Shown here: positions 17,189-25,462 of the stretch, in pieces | Position numbering within the stretch: the stretch's first letter is position 1 | How the letters are laid out: each line of letters starts with the position of its first letter | Source of the DNA: Bacteroidota bacterium | Lineage (GTDB): Bacteria; Bacteroidota; Bacteroidia; 2-12-FULL-35-15 | DNA length: 64,000 nt | Assembly (NCBI GenBank): GCA_003151815.1 | Contig: PLYN01000060.1 | Coordinates: forward strand, 58,180-122,179 | Direction of reading: 5' to 3' | Notes under the pieces: generated by a model | The model's input: only the letters and a program-made list of their open reading frames with translations | Databases searched by the model: none | Told to the model about the DNA's origin: nothing | Translations under genes and position numbers: made by a program

Positions 17189-18142
17189 TTAACTAAGCTT
17201 TGCAATAATTAATTCTGCTAATTCAACACCAATACGCTCTTGAGCTTCTTCAGTAGCAGCCCCGATGTGTGGTGTTAATGATATTTTGGGATGTGATAAC
17301 AATTCTTTTTTAGGTGCAGGTTCGTTTTCAAATACATCTAGTGCAGCGTGTGCTACTTTCCCAGAATTTAATGCTTCGATCAAATCGTTTTCATCAATTA
17401 CTCCACCACGTGCAGCATTCACAATGAATACACCATCTTTCATTAAAGCAAATTCTTTTTTCGTAATCACTTTTCCTCCGGGAACGTGAAGCGTAATAAA
17501 GTCGCTTTCCGCTAATAATTTTTCAAGGGAAACAGTTTGTAACTTAATGGATATTTTATCTGGAACACCAAAAATTTCCAGATTAATTGTAGCTTCTTGT
17601 AGGAATGGATCGAAAGCTAAAACTTTCATACCACAACCTAGAGCAATTTTAGCAACGGCTTGTCCGATACGCCCAAAACCAATGATACCAATGGTTTTCC
17701 CTTTTAATTCAATTCCTTTAGCATATTTCTTTTTTAGGGCATCAAATTGCGTGTCTCCGCTAACAGGCATCTGACGATTGCTGTCGTATAAAAAACGTGC
17801 ACTGTTAAATAAATGCGCGAATACCAATTCACCTACCGAATGAGATGATGCTGCAGGAGTGTTTACCACTTCAATTCCTTTGCTTCTTGCATAATCCACA
17901 TCTATATTATCCATTCCAACACCACCGCGGCCAATTAATTTTAAACCCGGACAAGCATCGATAATATCTTTGCGGATCTTCGTTGCACTGCGAACGGTGA
18001 TACCAACATAATTTTGCTCATTGATAGCCTTAGCTACGTTTTCCTGAGCTACTTTTTCGGTAATTACAGTGAAGCCGGCTTTTTCAAGTAATGCTTTTCC
18101 AATTGGGTCAATGCCATCATTGGCTAATATTTTTTTGCTCAT
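17189..18142 (-). CDS. serA: D-3-phosphoglycerate dehydrogenase (short form)
   Basis: First step of serine synthesis. The 317-aa protein has the D-2-hydroxyacid dehydrogenase plan: VRSATKIRKDII, then the NAD loop GIIGFGRIGQAVA (about 150-162), catalytic Arg in NAARGGVIDE, Glu in DVFENEPAP, and catalytic His in LTPHIGAATEEAQERI. It ends right after the catalytic domain, without the ACT or ASB domains of E. coli SerA, so serine feedback through ACT is not expected. Other 2-hydroxyacid substrates cannot be excluded, but GRGGVGMDNIDVDYARSKGIEVVNTP and the neighbours favour SerA. Confidence 0.88.
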   Translation of the reverse strand: MSKKILANDGIDPIGKALLEKAGFTVITEKVAQENVAKAINEQNYVGITVRSATKIRKDIIDACPGLKLIGRGGVGMDNIDVDYARSKGIEVVNTPAASSHSVGELVFAHLFNSARFLYDSNRQMPVSGDTQFDALKKKYAKGIELKGKTIGIIGFGRIGQAVAKIALGCGMKVLAFDPFLQEATINLEIFGVPDKISIKLQTVSLEKLLAESDFITLHVPGGKVITKKEFALMKDGVFIVNAARGGVIDENDLIEALNSGKVAHAALDVFENEPAPKKELLSHPKISLTPHIGAATEEAQERIGVELAELIIAKLS

Positions 18143-18177
18143 ACTTTTTTGTTTTTTTATGGATGATAATGTTACAT

Positions 18178-18209
18178 AAAAGGGACTCAGTTTTCACCGA
18201 ATCCCTTTT
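18178..18209 (-). terminator. terminator of the thrS-infC-rpmI-rplT operon
   Basis: In minus-strand RNA, AAAAGGGATTCGG pairs fully with CUGAGUCCCUUUU (13 bp including two G-U pairs, 6-nt loop), 22 nt after the rplT stop. Confidence 0.75.
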
Positions 18210-18230
18210 TATAATGTTCTGATAATTATT

Positions 18231-18575
18231 CTATTTTACAGACTCAACTACCGCTTTGAAAGCGTCAGGATGGTTCATTGCCAAATCAGCTAATACCTTG
18301 CGGTTTAGATCTACATTTTTAGCGTGAACTTTACCCATGAATTGAGAGTAAGACATTCCGAATGGACGAACACCTGCGTTGATACGTTGGATCCAGATAG
18401 CGCGGAAATTGCGTTTCTTTTGTTTTCTATCGCGGTAAGCGTAAGTTAAACCTTTTTCAAGAACGTTTTTAGCAATTGTAATAACGTTTTTTCTTGCTCC
18501 CCAATAACCTTTTGTTTGTTTAAGGACTTTTTTTCTTCTGGCTCTTGAAGCCACCGAGTTAACCGATCTAGGCAT
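18231..18575 (-). CDS. rplT: 50S ribosomal protein L20
   Basis: Binds 23S rRNA early in large-subunit assembly. The 114-aa sequence [30 protein letters not shown] and [23 protein letters not shown] is typical L20. Last gene of the conserved infC-rpmI-rplT group. In other bacteria L20 represses its own operon by binding mRNA; the 160-nt gap upstream of this gene could hold such a site, but I could not identify it. Confidence 0.98.
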   Translation of the reverse strand: MPRSVNSVASRARRKKVLKQTKGYWGARKNVITIAKNVLEKGLTYAYRDRKQKKRNFRAIWIQRINAGVRPFGMSYSQFMGKVHAKNVDLNRKVLADLAMNHPDAFKAVVESVK

Positions 18576-18663
18576 GTTTTTTAGTTTTTTTTGGTTTCAG
18601 CGCTCTTACAGTTTAAAGAGTCTTAATACTGAGTACCTGGTTATTATTTTGTGAACTGTGTTT

Positions 18664-18737
18664 TTTTAGTTGTTAGTTATCAGTTATTAGTTGTTAGTTA
18701 TTTTTTACTTATCACTTACAACTAACCACTAATCACT
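18664..18737. repeat. TTAGTTATTAG-family inverted-repeat spacer, copy 2
   Basis: TTAGTTGTTAGTTATCAG words on the left mirror ACTAACCACTAATCAC on the right. It abuts rpmI and supplies its TAG stop codon. Confidence 0.7.
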
Positions 18738-18936
18738 ATTTTCCGATAGTCAACATTGCTTTTACTCTTGGCAAATCTGTAACATCTACTAATCCTGTTT
18801 GCGTTAAAGCACGTTTCGCTTTAGTAGTTTTTTTAGTTAGAATATGGCTTTTGAAAGCATGTTTTCTTTTAACTTTTCCTGTTCCGGTTAAAGAGAATCT
18901 CTTCTTAGCTCCGGAATGCGTTTTCATTTTAGGCAT
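18736..18936 (-). CDS. rpmI: 50S ribosomal protein L35
   Basis: Small basic large-subunit protein of 66 aa: [20 protein letters not shown] and [14 protein letters not shown] are the standard L35 sequence. It sits between infC and rplT as usual. The stop codon lies in the neighbouring repeat. Confidence 0.97.
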   Translation of the reverse strand: MPKMKTHSGAKKRFSLTGTGKVKRKHAFKSHILTKKTTKAKRALTQTGLVDVTDLPRVKAMLTIGK

Positions 18937-18957
18937 CTTCTTGTTTATTTATTAAAT

Positions 18958-19050
18958 TGTATTTGTTTTTTCTTGTCTACTGTCTACTTATTTTATTCTT
19001 GTCTACTTTTTTATTTTCTTTTGTCTACTTTCCTGTCTGTTCTTTCCCCT
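18958..19050. repeat. TTGTCTACT-word spacer between infC and rpmI
   Basis: At least four TTGTCTACT or CTGTCTACT words in about 90 nt. The same word or its complement (GTAGACAA) appears in the cores of the TTAGTTATTAG-family elements. Confidence 0.55.
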
Positions 19051-19069
19051 CTTCGCTATTCCCTACTTA

Positions 19070-19678
19070 TTAATTCTTCTTCGGTGCAATTACCATTATC
19101 ATTTTTTTACCTTCTAAAAGAGGCATTTGCTCAGCCTTTCCGTATTCCTCTAACTCACTTACAAAACGTAACAATAAAATTTCGCCTTGTTCTTTAAATA
19201 AGATAGAACGACCTTTAAAAAATACAAAAGCTTTTACTTTACTACCTTCTTGCAAAAACTTTATAGCATGGTTTTTCTTAAAAGTAAAATCATGATCATC
19301 CGTTTGAGGGCCGAAACGAATTTCTTTAATAACTGTTTTTGCAGCCTTTGCTTTAAGTTCTTTTTGTTTTTTCTTTTGATCGTATAAAAACTTTTTGTAA
19401 TCAACAACTCTACAAACAGGTGGTTCAGCATTTGGTGAAATTTCAACCAAGTCTAATCCCAATCCTTTAGCTATTTCCAATGCTTTTTCAATTGGATAAA
19501 CACCAGGTTCGATTCCATCTGCAACAACACGAACTTCTTTGGCTCTGATGCGACCATTAATGTTGTGTAGATCTTCTTTTCTTCTTTGACCACCTTTGCC
19601 AAATCGGCGATCAACGGGTGGTGTACTTGCAGCCGGTTTTACAAATTTTCCGGCATTTGGGTTAAATGGAGCTGCTAT
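19070..19678 (-). CDS. infC: translation initiation factor IF-3
   Basis: Binds the 30S subunit and checks start codon selection. The ORF track starts at an internal ATG (136 aa), but the reading frame continues upstream through [27 protein letters not shown], the conserved IF-3 N-terminal domain. I start at ATA ([12 protein letters not shown]), 8 nt downstream of a perfect AGGAGG, giving 202 aa. A rare start codon is the known basis of infC autoregulation, because IF-3 itself rejects such codons. The C-terminal domain includes [15 protein letters not shown] with K/R-rich surroundings. Downstream of thrS, upstream of rpmI and rplT. Confidence 0.94.
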   Translation of the reverse strand: MAAPFNPNAGKFVKPAASTPPVDRRFGKGGQRRKEDLHNINGRIRAKEVRVVADGIEPGVYPIEKALEIAKGLGLDLVEISPNAEPPVCRVVDYKKFLYDQKKKQKELKAKAAKTVIKEIRFGPQTDDHDFTFKKNHAIKFLQEGSKVKAFVFFKGRSILFKEQGEILLLRFVSELEEYGKAEQMPLLEGKKMIMVIAPKKN

Positions 19679-19686
19679 AGCTTGTT

Positions 19687-19692
19687 CCTCCT
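19687..19692 (-). promoter_or_regulatory. Shine-Dalgarno site of infC
   Basis: Perfect AGGAGG, 8 nt before the ATA start codon. Strong SD sites are rare in this phylum; this one decides the start and probably compensates for the weak start codon. Confidence 0.85.
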
Positions 19693-19782
19693 ATTGTTTT
19701 GTTTATACTTTATTTATCTAATAGGGTATATTTTTACTCCCATTTTTTACAGGACTCAAATGTAATACCTGATTTTCAAAAT

Positions 19783-21741
19783 TTAACTATTTATTAATGC
19801 AATTTCGTCATTAATAAGTTTAGCGAAGTCGTCAATTCCAAAACTTCCTAAATCGCCTTCTCCTTGTTTACGAACAGAAACTGTATTTTCAGCCTCTTCT
19901 TTCTCGCCAACAATCAACATATACGGCACTTTCTGGAGTTCCGTATCTCGTATTTTCTTACCTATTTTCTCATTTCTTTCATCAACGAGGCCGCGAATAT
20001 CGTAATTTTTTAGCAATTCTAAAACTTTTTTTGCGTAATCGTTGTATTTTTCACTTATTGGCAGTATAGCAATTTGTTCAGGATTTAACCAGAGAGGAAA
20101 TTTCCCTGCACAATGTTCGATCAAAACAGCAATAAATCTCTCTAAAGAGCCAAAGGGTGCACGGTGAATCATTACGGGCCGATGCTTCTGGTTATCGCTT
20201 CCGGTATATTCCAATTCAAAACGTTCGGGCAAATTATAATCCACCTGAATGGTACCGAGTTGCCATTTACGGCCGATGGCATCTTTTACCATAAAGTCCA
20301 ACTTGGGTCCATAGAAAGCTGCTTCACCTGTTTCAATAACAGTTTTCAGGTTTTTTTCAGCTGCCGATTCAATGATCGCGCTTTCAGCTAACGCCCAGTT
20401 TTCATCAGAACCAATATACTTGGTTTTATTATCAGGATCACGTAGTGATATCTGTGCGGTGAAGTCATGGAAATCCAATGCTTTAAATACATAAAGAACA
20501 AGGTCAATTACTTTGCAAAATTCTTCTTTTACCTGATCCGGACGGCAAAACAAGTGGGCGTCATCTTGTGTGAATCCTCTAACACGTGTTAAACCGTGCA
20601 ATTCACCTGCCTGTTCGTAACGATAAACGGTTCCGAATTCAGCAAAACGGATGGGCAGATCTTTGTATGATCGTGGTGACGTTTTATATATTTCACAATG
20701 ATGAGGACAGTTCATTGGTTTAAGGAAAAACTCTTCGCCTTCATGGGGAGTTTTTATAGGTTGAAAAGAATCTGCTCCATATTTTTCGTAATGCCCTGAA
20801 GTAATATAAAGATTCTTGTTTCCGATATGTGGCGTTACAACAGGTAAATAACCGCCCTTTATTTGCGCCTTCTGCAAAAATTGAATTAAGCGTTCTCGCA
20901 AAGCAGCACCTTTTGGAAGCCATAAAGGTAAACCCATTCCCACCTTTTCGGAAAAAGCAAATAGTTCCAGTTCCTTCCCTAACTTACGATGGTCGCGCTT
21001 TTTAGCTTCTTCTAATAAAATTAAATAATCCGTAAGATCTTTTTGTTTGGTAAAAGTTATTGCATAAATACGGGTAAGCATTTTGTTTTTTTCATCCCCG
21101 CGCCAATATGCACCGGCAACATTCATGAGCTTCGCCGCTTTAATAAATCCTGTTGCAGGAATATGCGGTCCACGACATAAATCGGTAAAGTTTCCTTGTT
21201 TGTAAAACGTGATACTGCCATCAGTTAAACCTTCTAACAGATCCAATTTATACTCATCTTCTTTTTCTTTGAAGTAGGAGATAGCATCAGCTTTTGAAAC
21301 TTCTGTACGTATGAAAGCATTGTTTTGGCGAGCCAATTCAAGCATTTTGTCTTCAATTTTTTTGAAATCTTCTTGAGTAAATGCTTTTCCGCCCAGATCA
21401 ATATCGTAATAAAAACCATTTTCAATAGGAGGCCCGATACCAAATTTTGTTCCCGGATAAAAGGCTTCAATAGCCTCAGCCATAAGGTGCGCAGATGAAT
21501 GCCAAAGTGCAGATTTTCCTTCGGTATCATTCATTGTTAATAATACCAGATTTGCATCTGTATTGATCGAACGTGTTGCATCCCATACTTCAAAGCTCTT
21601 TTCGGGTGAAGAAGAGAGTTTTACTTTTGCTGCTAAAACGTTGCGGGCTAAACCTTCAGAGATAGATTGCGCAATTTGAAGCGCTGTGGTTCCTTTTTCG
21701 TATTGACGAACAGAACCGTCGGGTAAAGTAATATTAATCAT
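19783..21741 (-). CDS. thrS: threonyl-tRNA synthetase
   Basis: Charges tRNA-Thr. The 652-aa protein has all ThrRS domains: TGS (about 1-62, [23 protein letters not shown]), the editing domain with [11 protein letters not shown] (HxxxH), the class II core with [14 protein letters not shown] (zinc and substrate residues), [34 protein letters not shown] (motif 2) and [19 protein letters not shown] (motif 3), and the anticodon domain from about 550. First gene of the infC group, with a leader hairpin and its own -7 box. Confidence 0.98.
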   Translation of the reverse strand: MINITLPDGSVRQYEKGTTALQIAQSISEGLARNVLAAKVKLSSSPEKSFEVWDATRSINTDANLVLLTMNDTEGKSALWHSSAHLMAEAIEAFYPGTKFGIGPPIENGFYYDIDLGGKAFTQEDFKKIEDKMLELARQNNAFIRTEVSKADAISYFKEKEDEYKLDLLEGLTDGSITFYKQGNFTDLCRGPHIPATGFIKAAKLMNVAGAYWRGDEKNKMLTRIYAITFTKQKDLTDYLILLEEAKKRDHRKLGKELELFAFSEKVGMGLPLWLPKGAALRERLIQFLQKAQIKGGYLPVVTPHIGNKNLYITSGHYEKYGADSFQPIKTPHEGEEFFLKPMNCPHHCEIYKTSPRSYKDLPIRFAEFGTVYRYEQAGELHGLTRVRGFTQDDAHLFCRPDQVKEEFCKVIDLVLYVFKALDFHDFTAQISLRDPDNKTKYIGSDENWALAESAIIESAAEKNLKTVIETGEAAFYGPKLDFMVKDAIGRKWQLGTIQVDYNLPERFELEYTGSDNQKHRPVMIHRAPFGSLERFIAVLIEHCAGKFPLWLNPEQIAILPISEKYNDYAKKVLELLKNYDIRGLVDERNEKIGKKIRDTELQKVPYMLIVGEKEEAENTVSVRKQGEGDLGSFGIDDFAKLINDEIALINS

Positions 21742-21760
21742 AATTTATTTTTTAAGCCAA

Positions 21761-21780
21761 ACACCCATACAAAAGGGTGT
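21761..21780 (-). promoter_or_regulatory. thrS leader hairpin
   Basis: ACACCC/GGGTGT stem with an 8-nt loop in the short thrS leader, followed by an A/T-rich run up to the start codon. It could be a small regulatory hairpin; it is not a T-box. Confidence 0.35.
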
Positions 21781-21795
21781 AGCAAATTTAAGGCG

Positions 21796-21803
21796 CAAAG
21801 ATA
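21796..21803 (-). promoter_or_regulatory. candidate thrS -7 box
   Basis: Minus-strand TATCTTTG matches TAnnTTTG. The predicted transcript would begin just before the leader hairpin. Confidence 0.48.
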
Positions 21804-21867
21804 GGTTTATTGATGGAACTCGTGCCATGAATATTCTTTAATGTTAAAAGTTTTAAATTTTAACAAA

Positions 21868-23136
21868 TTATGGATTTAAATGAACTAGCTTTTTGTTAAT
21901 AACTCCAATTATCCTTCCTTTAAATTTTGTTCCGATAAATGGAGTGTTGGATGATTTTGACTGGATATTTTTTTTCTCGAAAGTCCATGTAGCTTCAGGG
22001 TCAAACAAAGTGATATTGGCCGGTTCGCTTTCAGCAATTTTTGGTTGTTGGATGTTTAAAATTTTTCGTGGCTTTGTTGTTAATGTTTCAATAATTGTTT
22101 CCAGACTTATATTTCCTTTGTTGCTGTTAATGAGTCCAAAACAAGTTTCTAAGCCGATCATACCATTTAAAGCATAATCAAATTCTACATTTTTAGATTC
22201 AATATCTTGCGGGCGATGGTCGCTGGTGATGGCATCTATTGTTCCATCAGCAATTCCTTTCAGTAATGCTGCAATATCAGATTTGGTGCGTAAGGGAGGA
22301 TTTAATTTGTAATTGCTATCAAAGTCCATCAAAACGGAGTCGTCTAGAGCAATGTTATAGGCATTTATTGATGCCGTAACTTTTAATCCATTTGCTTTTG
22401 CTTGTTTAATAAGACCTACCGATTTTTGTGTAGATATGTTTGCAAGATGGATAGGAGCATTGGTATATTCTGCTAAATAGATGTTTCGGGCAACCATTAA
22501 TTCTTCAGCAAGAGCAGGGATTCCTTTTAAACCCAGTTGTGTAGAAGTTATACCTTCATTCATTTTCCCATCCTGGGAGATGGATTTTTCATCGCAATGT
22601 GTGATAATCAAACTGCCAAAATTTTGTGCATATAATAAGGCGCGCATCAATAATCCGGCATCGTTGATTGATTTTTTATCATCTGAAAAAGCGATGGCCC
22701 CGGCTTGTTGCATGTCAAACATTTCCGAAAGGTCATTTCCTTCTTGCCTATAAGATATAGCGCCAATCGGGTAAACATCAACAATGGAATTAGCTGTTTT
22801 GTTTTTAATATATTGTACATCGCCCTTCGAATGGATAGGAGGGTTGGTTGATGAAACCACAGCAACACCTGAAAATCCGCCGGCAATTGCCGATTTTATA
22901 CCGCTGTTCAAATCTTCCTTATGCTCAAACCCGGGATCGCAAAAACTGACCTGCATATCCAGCCAGCCAGAAGAAAGATGAAGGTTTTTCCCCTCGATCA
23001 CTTTAACATTTTTGTTAGGTGTTATTTTTGATTTAATGGATTTAATGATTCCATTTTCAATTAACACATCCATAACTTTGCCATTATATGGCGAATCAGG
23101 ATTGATGATGTGAGCCGATTTGATGAGTATATTCAT
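21868..23136 (-). CDS. dihydroorotase-like protein, probably inactive (pseudo-DHOase)
   Basis: A 422-aa class I dihydroorotase homologue (HLSSGWLDMQVSFCDPGFEHKED; ITHCDEKS; TSDHRPQDIESK). Dihydroorotase closes the dihydroorotate ring in pyrimidine synthesis using zinc. Here the first metal motif HxH is replaced by Q62-V-S64, and the histidine before VST in the usual HxxHVST is Asn (HLANIST). Two remaining sites, HCDE and TSDH, are kept. Loss of three metal ligands makes catalysis unlikely. Similar inactive homologues (PyrC'/PyrX) in Pseudomonas support aspartate carbamoyltransferase assembly, which is one possible role. No pyrB is nearby. Automatic annotation would call it pyrC. It follows the BatA/VWA membrane gene by 13 nt. 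Confidence 0.83.
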   Translation of the reverse strand: MNILIKSAHIINPDSPYNGKVMDVLIENGIIKSIKSKITPNKNVKVIEGKNLHLSSGWLDMQVSFCDPGFEHKEDLNSGIKSAIAGGFSGVAVVSSTNPPIHSKGDVQYIKNKTANSIVDVYPIGAISYRQEGNDLSEMFDMQQAGAIAFSDDKKSINDAGLLMRALLYAQNFGSLIITHCDEKSISQDGKMNEGITSTQLGLKGIPALAEELMVARNIYLAEYTNAPIHLANISTQKSVGLIKQAKANGLKVTASINAYNIALDDSVLMDFDSNYKLNPPLRTKSDIAALLKGIADGTIDAITSDHRPQDIESKNVEFDYALNGMIGLETCFGLINSNKGNISLETIIETLTTKPRKILNIQQPKIAESEPANITLFDPEATWTFEKKNIQSKSSNTPFIGTKFKGRIIGVINKKLVHLNP

Positions 23137-23149
23137 GTTTATCTATTTT

Positions 23150-25294
23150 TTATCCTTTCATAAAACGGATTAATAAAACTTCGGCAGCTAAAAAAAATAG
23201 CACTAAAATAATGCAATATTTCCAGAGTTTTTTACCTTGTTCAACTTCAGATATATATTCTTTTAAATTTTTATTATCTATTTTTAATACACTGATATTG
23301 TTTAAGTTATTAATTGCTAATTGTTCTTTTAATTCATCTGATTTAAGGCAGGTCAAATTTGATTCTTTGCGGTTGAAGTTAAATGCAAAACCTGAAAGTA
23401 AATCTTTACCTTCAACTAAATTATAATTACCTGCATCAGTAATTTGATTATGCAAAATGATCTCTGTTTTTGAGTCCACCATTTTATGTTCGGGAATAAT
23501 ATCAAAATTAGTATTTAAACTTCTAATGTGATATATATTTTCTCCTTTTAAAAGAGAGTTTAATTCGATGTTTTCATCGTTGCCTATGGTGTAAAATAAT
23601 GGTTGTGTATTTTGACTGTATATTGCAATTTTATAGAGCGTAGGAACAAAGATAGCATGTTTTGTAAAGTTGCTAAAGTCTGTTTGTAATGGAACGGATG
23701 AAAGATATAATTTTCCTTTCCCCACATCATATTTGCTTAAAAAGACATCTCCGTTTTGTAGTTTGAGTAAATACTCCTCATTGCTCCTTGTCGTTTTTGA
23801 ACGAATATAATGCTTGTTTACAATGGGTAAATTAAGATTGGAAGCACCAAATGTCTTTTTATCAAATACATCTTTATAAATTACATTGTCAAGATTTATT
23901 TTATCGACTTTGGTGTTCAGAGTGTCCAATTGCTCATAATAATTTGTTTTTACAGATACTAAAAAATCTTTGTAAGAATTTAAATCAGCTTTTTCATTAG
24001 GAAAGATCAATAAACTCCCTCCATTACTCATAAATCGTTTTAGCTCTTGCGCTAAGCCGGATGAAATTGTTTTTAATTCATTTAAAATAATCAATTTATC
24101 GTCGGATAGAGTAGAGTAATCGAGATTGTTTTCTTTTGCATTTTTAAAGATGAACAATGAATCTTCACCAAAAAGTTTATTCAAATAAGGGCTTTCAAAT
24201 GTTTTAACACTTGGATCGGAAGCGTTGATACAGAGTATAGGAATATTTTTTGCGACTTCAAAACTGAAATAGAATTTATCATCAAACGTAATGGGGAAAT
24301 CGTTTAACTCAACGCGACAATGCATTAAATTTTTAAATTGCGAATTGCGAATTTTTGATTGCGGATTGGAATCCGAAATAATATCCTTTTCTTTACTAGA
24401 AAATGAAAATACTACTTCAGTGTCCGATTCTTTAGCAATATTAAAACTTCCCGGTGTTTTTTGAACTTCATTGATGAATAATTTAATGGGATTATTTTCA
24501 AGATCTTTATTGGATAAATTTTTAATGCGTACATGTAATTTTTCTATTTGATTAAATTGACGAACAGGTGTTTCGAACCAACAAGTATCAATGTATATAT
24601 TGCTTCTTTCGGCTGCTGTCAGCTGTATTAAATTAAAAATAACACTTGTGTCATTCTTGAATTTATCAATATTGAAATTGCTTTTTTGAAAATCGGAAAT
24701 AATGAATGAGAGTTTGTTTTTACCGGTTTGATTTTCTTTTAAACTTTCTGATTGCTGAAGCAGATCTATTTGTCGGGAAGTAATTTCAGAAAAACTTCGT
24801 GTTGCAGGGCTGATTTTTATCTCATCTAAAAGGGTTGTAAACTCTTCTTTATTTACAAGGCGTTGGTGTCGTCCTTCAAAATCGTTTGTTAATATTTGAA
24901 AACGATCCGTAGGTTTAAAAGAAGAGATAATTTCAAGAGCTCGTTTCTTAGCTTCATCTAGCAAAGTTCCATTTTTATTGATAGCCTCCATACTAAAAGA
25001 ATTATCAATAAATATGCTGATGACCTTATCGCCAACCTGTACCTTGCTGTTTTCAATTGGAATAAATGGTTGGGCGAATGCAAAAACGATAAAGGCAATT
25101 GCCAATATTCGCGCAGCTAAAACTAATAAATGTTTTAGTTTTGATTTGGCTTGAGTTTCCTCTTTTACCTCTTTAAGAAAGCGAACATTGCTAAAATAAA
25201 TAGTTGTGAACTTTCTGAAATTAAACAGATGAATAATGATAGGAATGGCGATTGCCGAAAGTGCAAAAAGAAATGAAGGGTATAAGAAACTCAT
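23150..25294 (-). CDS. BatA-N/VWA domain membrane protein
   Basis: Large membrane protein of the aerotolerance-regulator N-terminal (BatA) type. I start at MSFLYPSFLFALSAIAIPIIIHLFNFRKF, 31 codons inside the listed ORF, because that is the usual family start and a TATCTTTG box lies 13 nt before it. The order is TM1, a juxtamembrane RFLKEVKEETQAKSKLKHL, TM2 (LLVLAARILAIAFIVFAFAQPF), a von Willebrand A domain with a MIDAS-like IDNSFSME, a long beta-rich periplasmic part, and a last TM (LWKYCIILVLFFLAAEVLLI). Odd point: around residues 308-322 the frame crosses a spacer-like DNA word run giving NPQSKIRNSQFKNL, probably an in-frame insertion. Function unknown; it may act with the Bat system elsewhere in the window. 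Confidence 0.82.
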   Translation of the reverse strand: MSFLYPSFLFALSAIAIPIIIHLFNFRKFTTIYFSNVRFLKEVKEETQAKSKLKHLLVLAARILAIAFIVFAFAQPFIPIENSKVQVGDKVISIFIDNSFSMEAINKNGTLLDEAKKRALEIISSFKPTDRFQILTNDFEGRHQRLVNKEEFTTLLDEIKISPATRSFSEITSRQIDLLQQSESLKENQTGKNKLSFIISDFQKSNFNIDKFKNDTSVIFNLIQLTAAERSNIYIDTCWFETPVRQFNQIEKLHVRIKNLSNKDLENNPIKLFINEVQKTPGSFNIAKESDTEVVFSFSSKEKDIISDSNPQSKIRNSQFKNLMHCRVELNDFPITFDDKFYFSFEVAKNIPILCINASDPSVKTFESPYLNKLFGEDSLFIFKNAKENNLDYSTLSDDKLIILNELKTISSGLAQELKRFMSNGGSLLIFPNEKADLNSYKDFLVSVKTNYYEQLDTLNTKVDKINLDNVIYKDVFDKKTFGASNLNLPIVNKHYIRSKTTRSNEEYLLKLQNGDVFLSKYDVGKGKLYLSSVPLQTDFSNFTKHAIFVPTLYKIAIYSQNTQPLFYTIGNDENIELNSLLKGENIYHIRSLNTNFDIIPEHKMVDSKTEIILHNQITDAGNYNLVEGKDLLSGFAFNFNRKESNLTCLKSDELKEQLAINNLNNISVLKIDNKNLKEYISEVEQGKKLWKYCIILVLFFLAAEVLLIRFMKG

Positions 25295-25388
25295 CAAAGC
25301 CCAAAGATAATATATTTTGGATTCATCTTGCCATTTTGTTTTAATTAAAATAAACCACCCGTAAGCAGTTATAATGCTAAAAATCAAA

Positions 25389-25419
25389 TTGCAAAATGTG
25401 TTTTATTATTGTAATTTTG
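25389..25419 (+). promoter_or_regulatory. promoter of the 542-aa surface protein gene
   Basis: TTG, 20 nt, TAATTTTG: both Bacteroidota promoter elements with good spacing, about 44 nt before the start codon. Confidence 0.62.
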
Positions 25420-25462
25420 TAGCTCGGAAACTATACTGCTTACGAGTTTCTCAAATAATCGA

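Noticed and set aside
21761-21780. T-box riboswitch before thrS
   Set aside because: The leader is only about 50 nt and lacks the T-box sequence and specifier structure.
21868-23136. functional pyrC
   Set aside because: Three of the zinc ligands are replaced, so I label it dihydroorotase-like.
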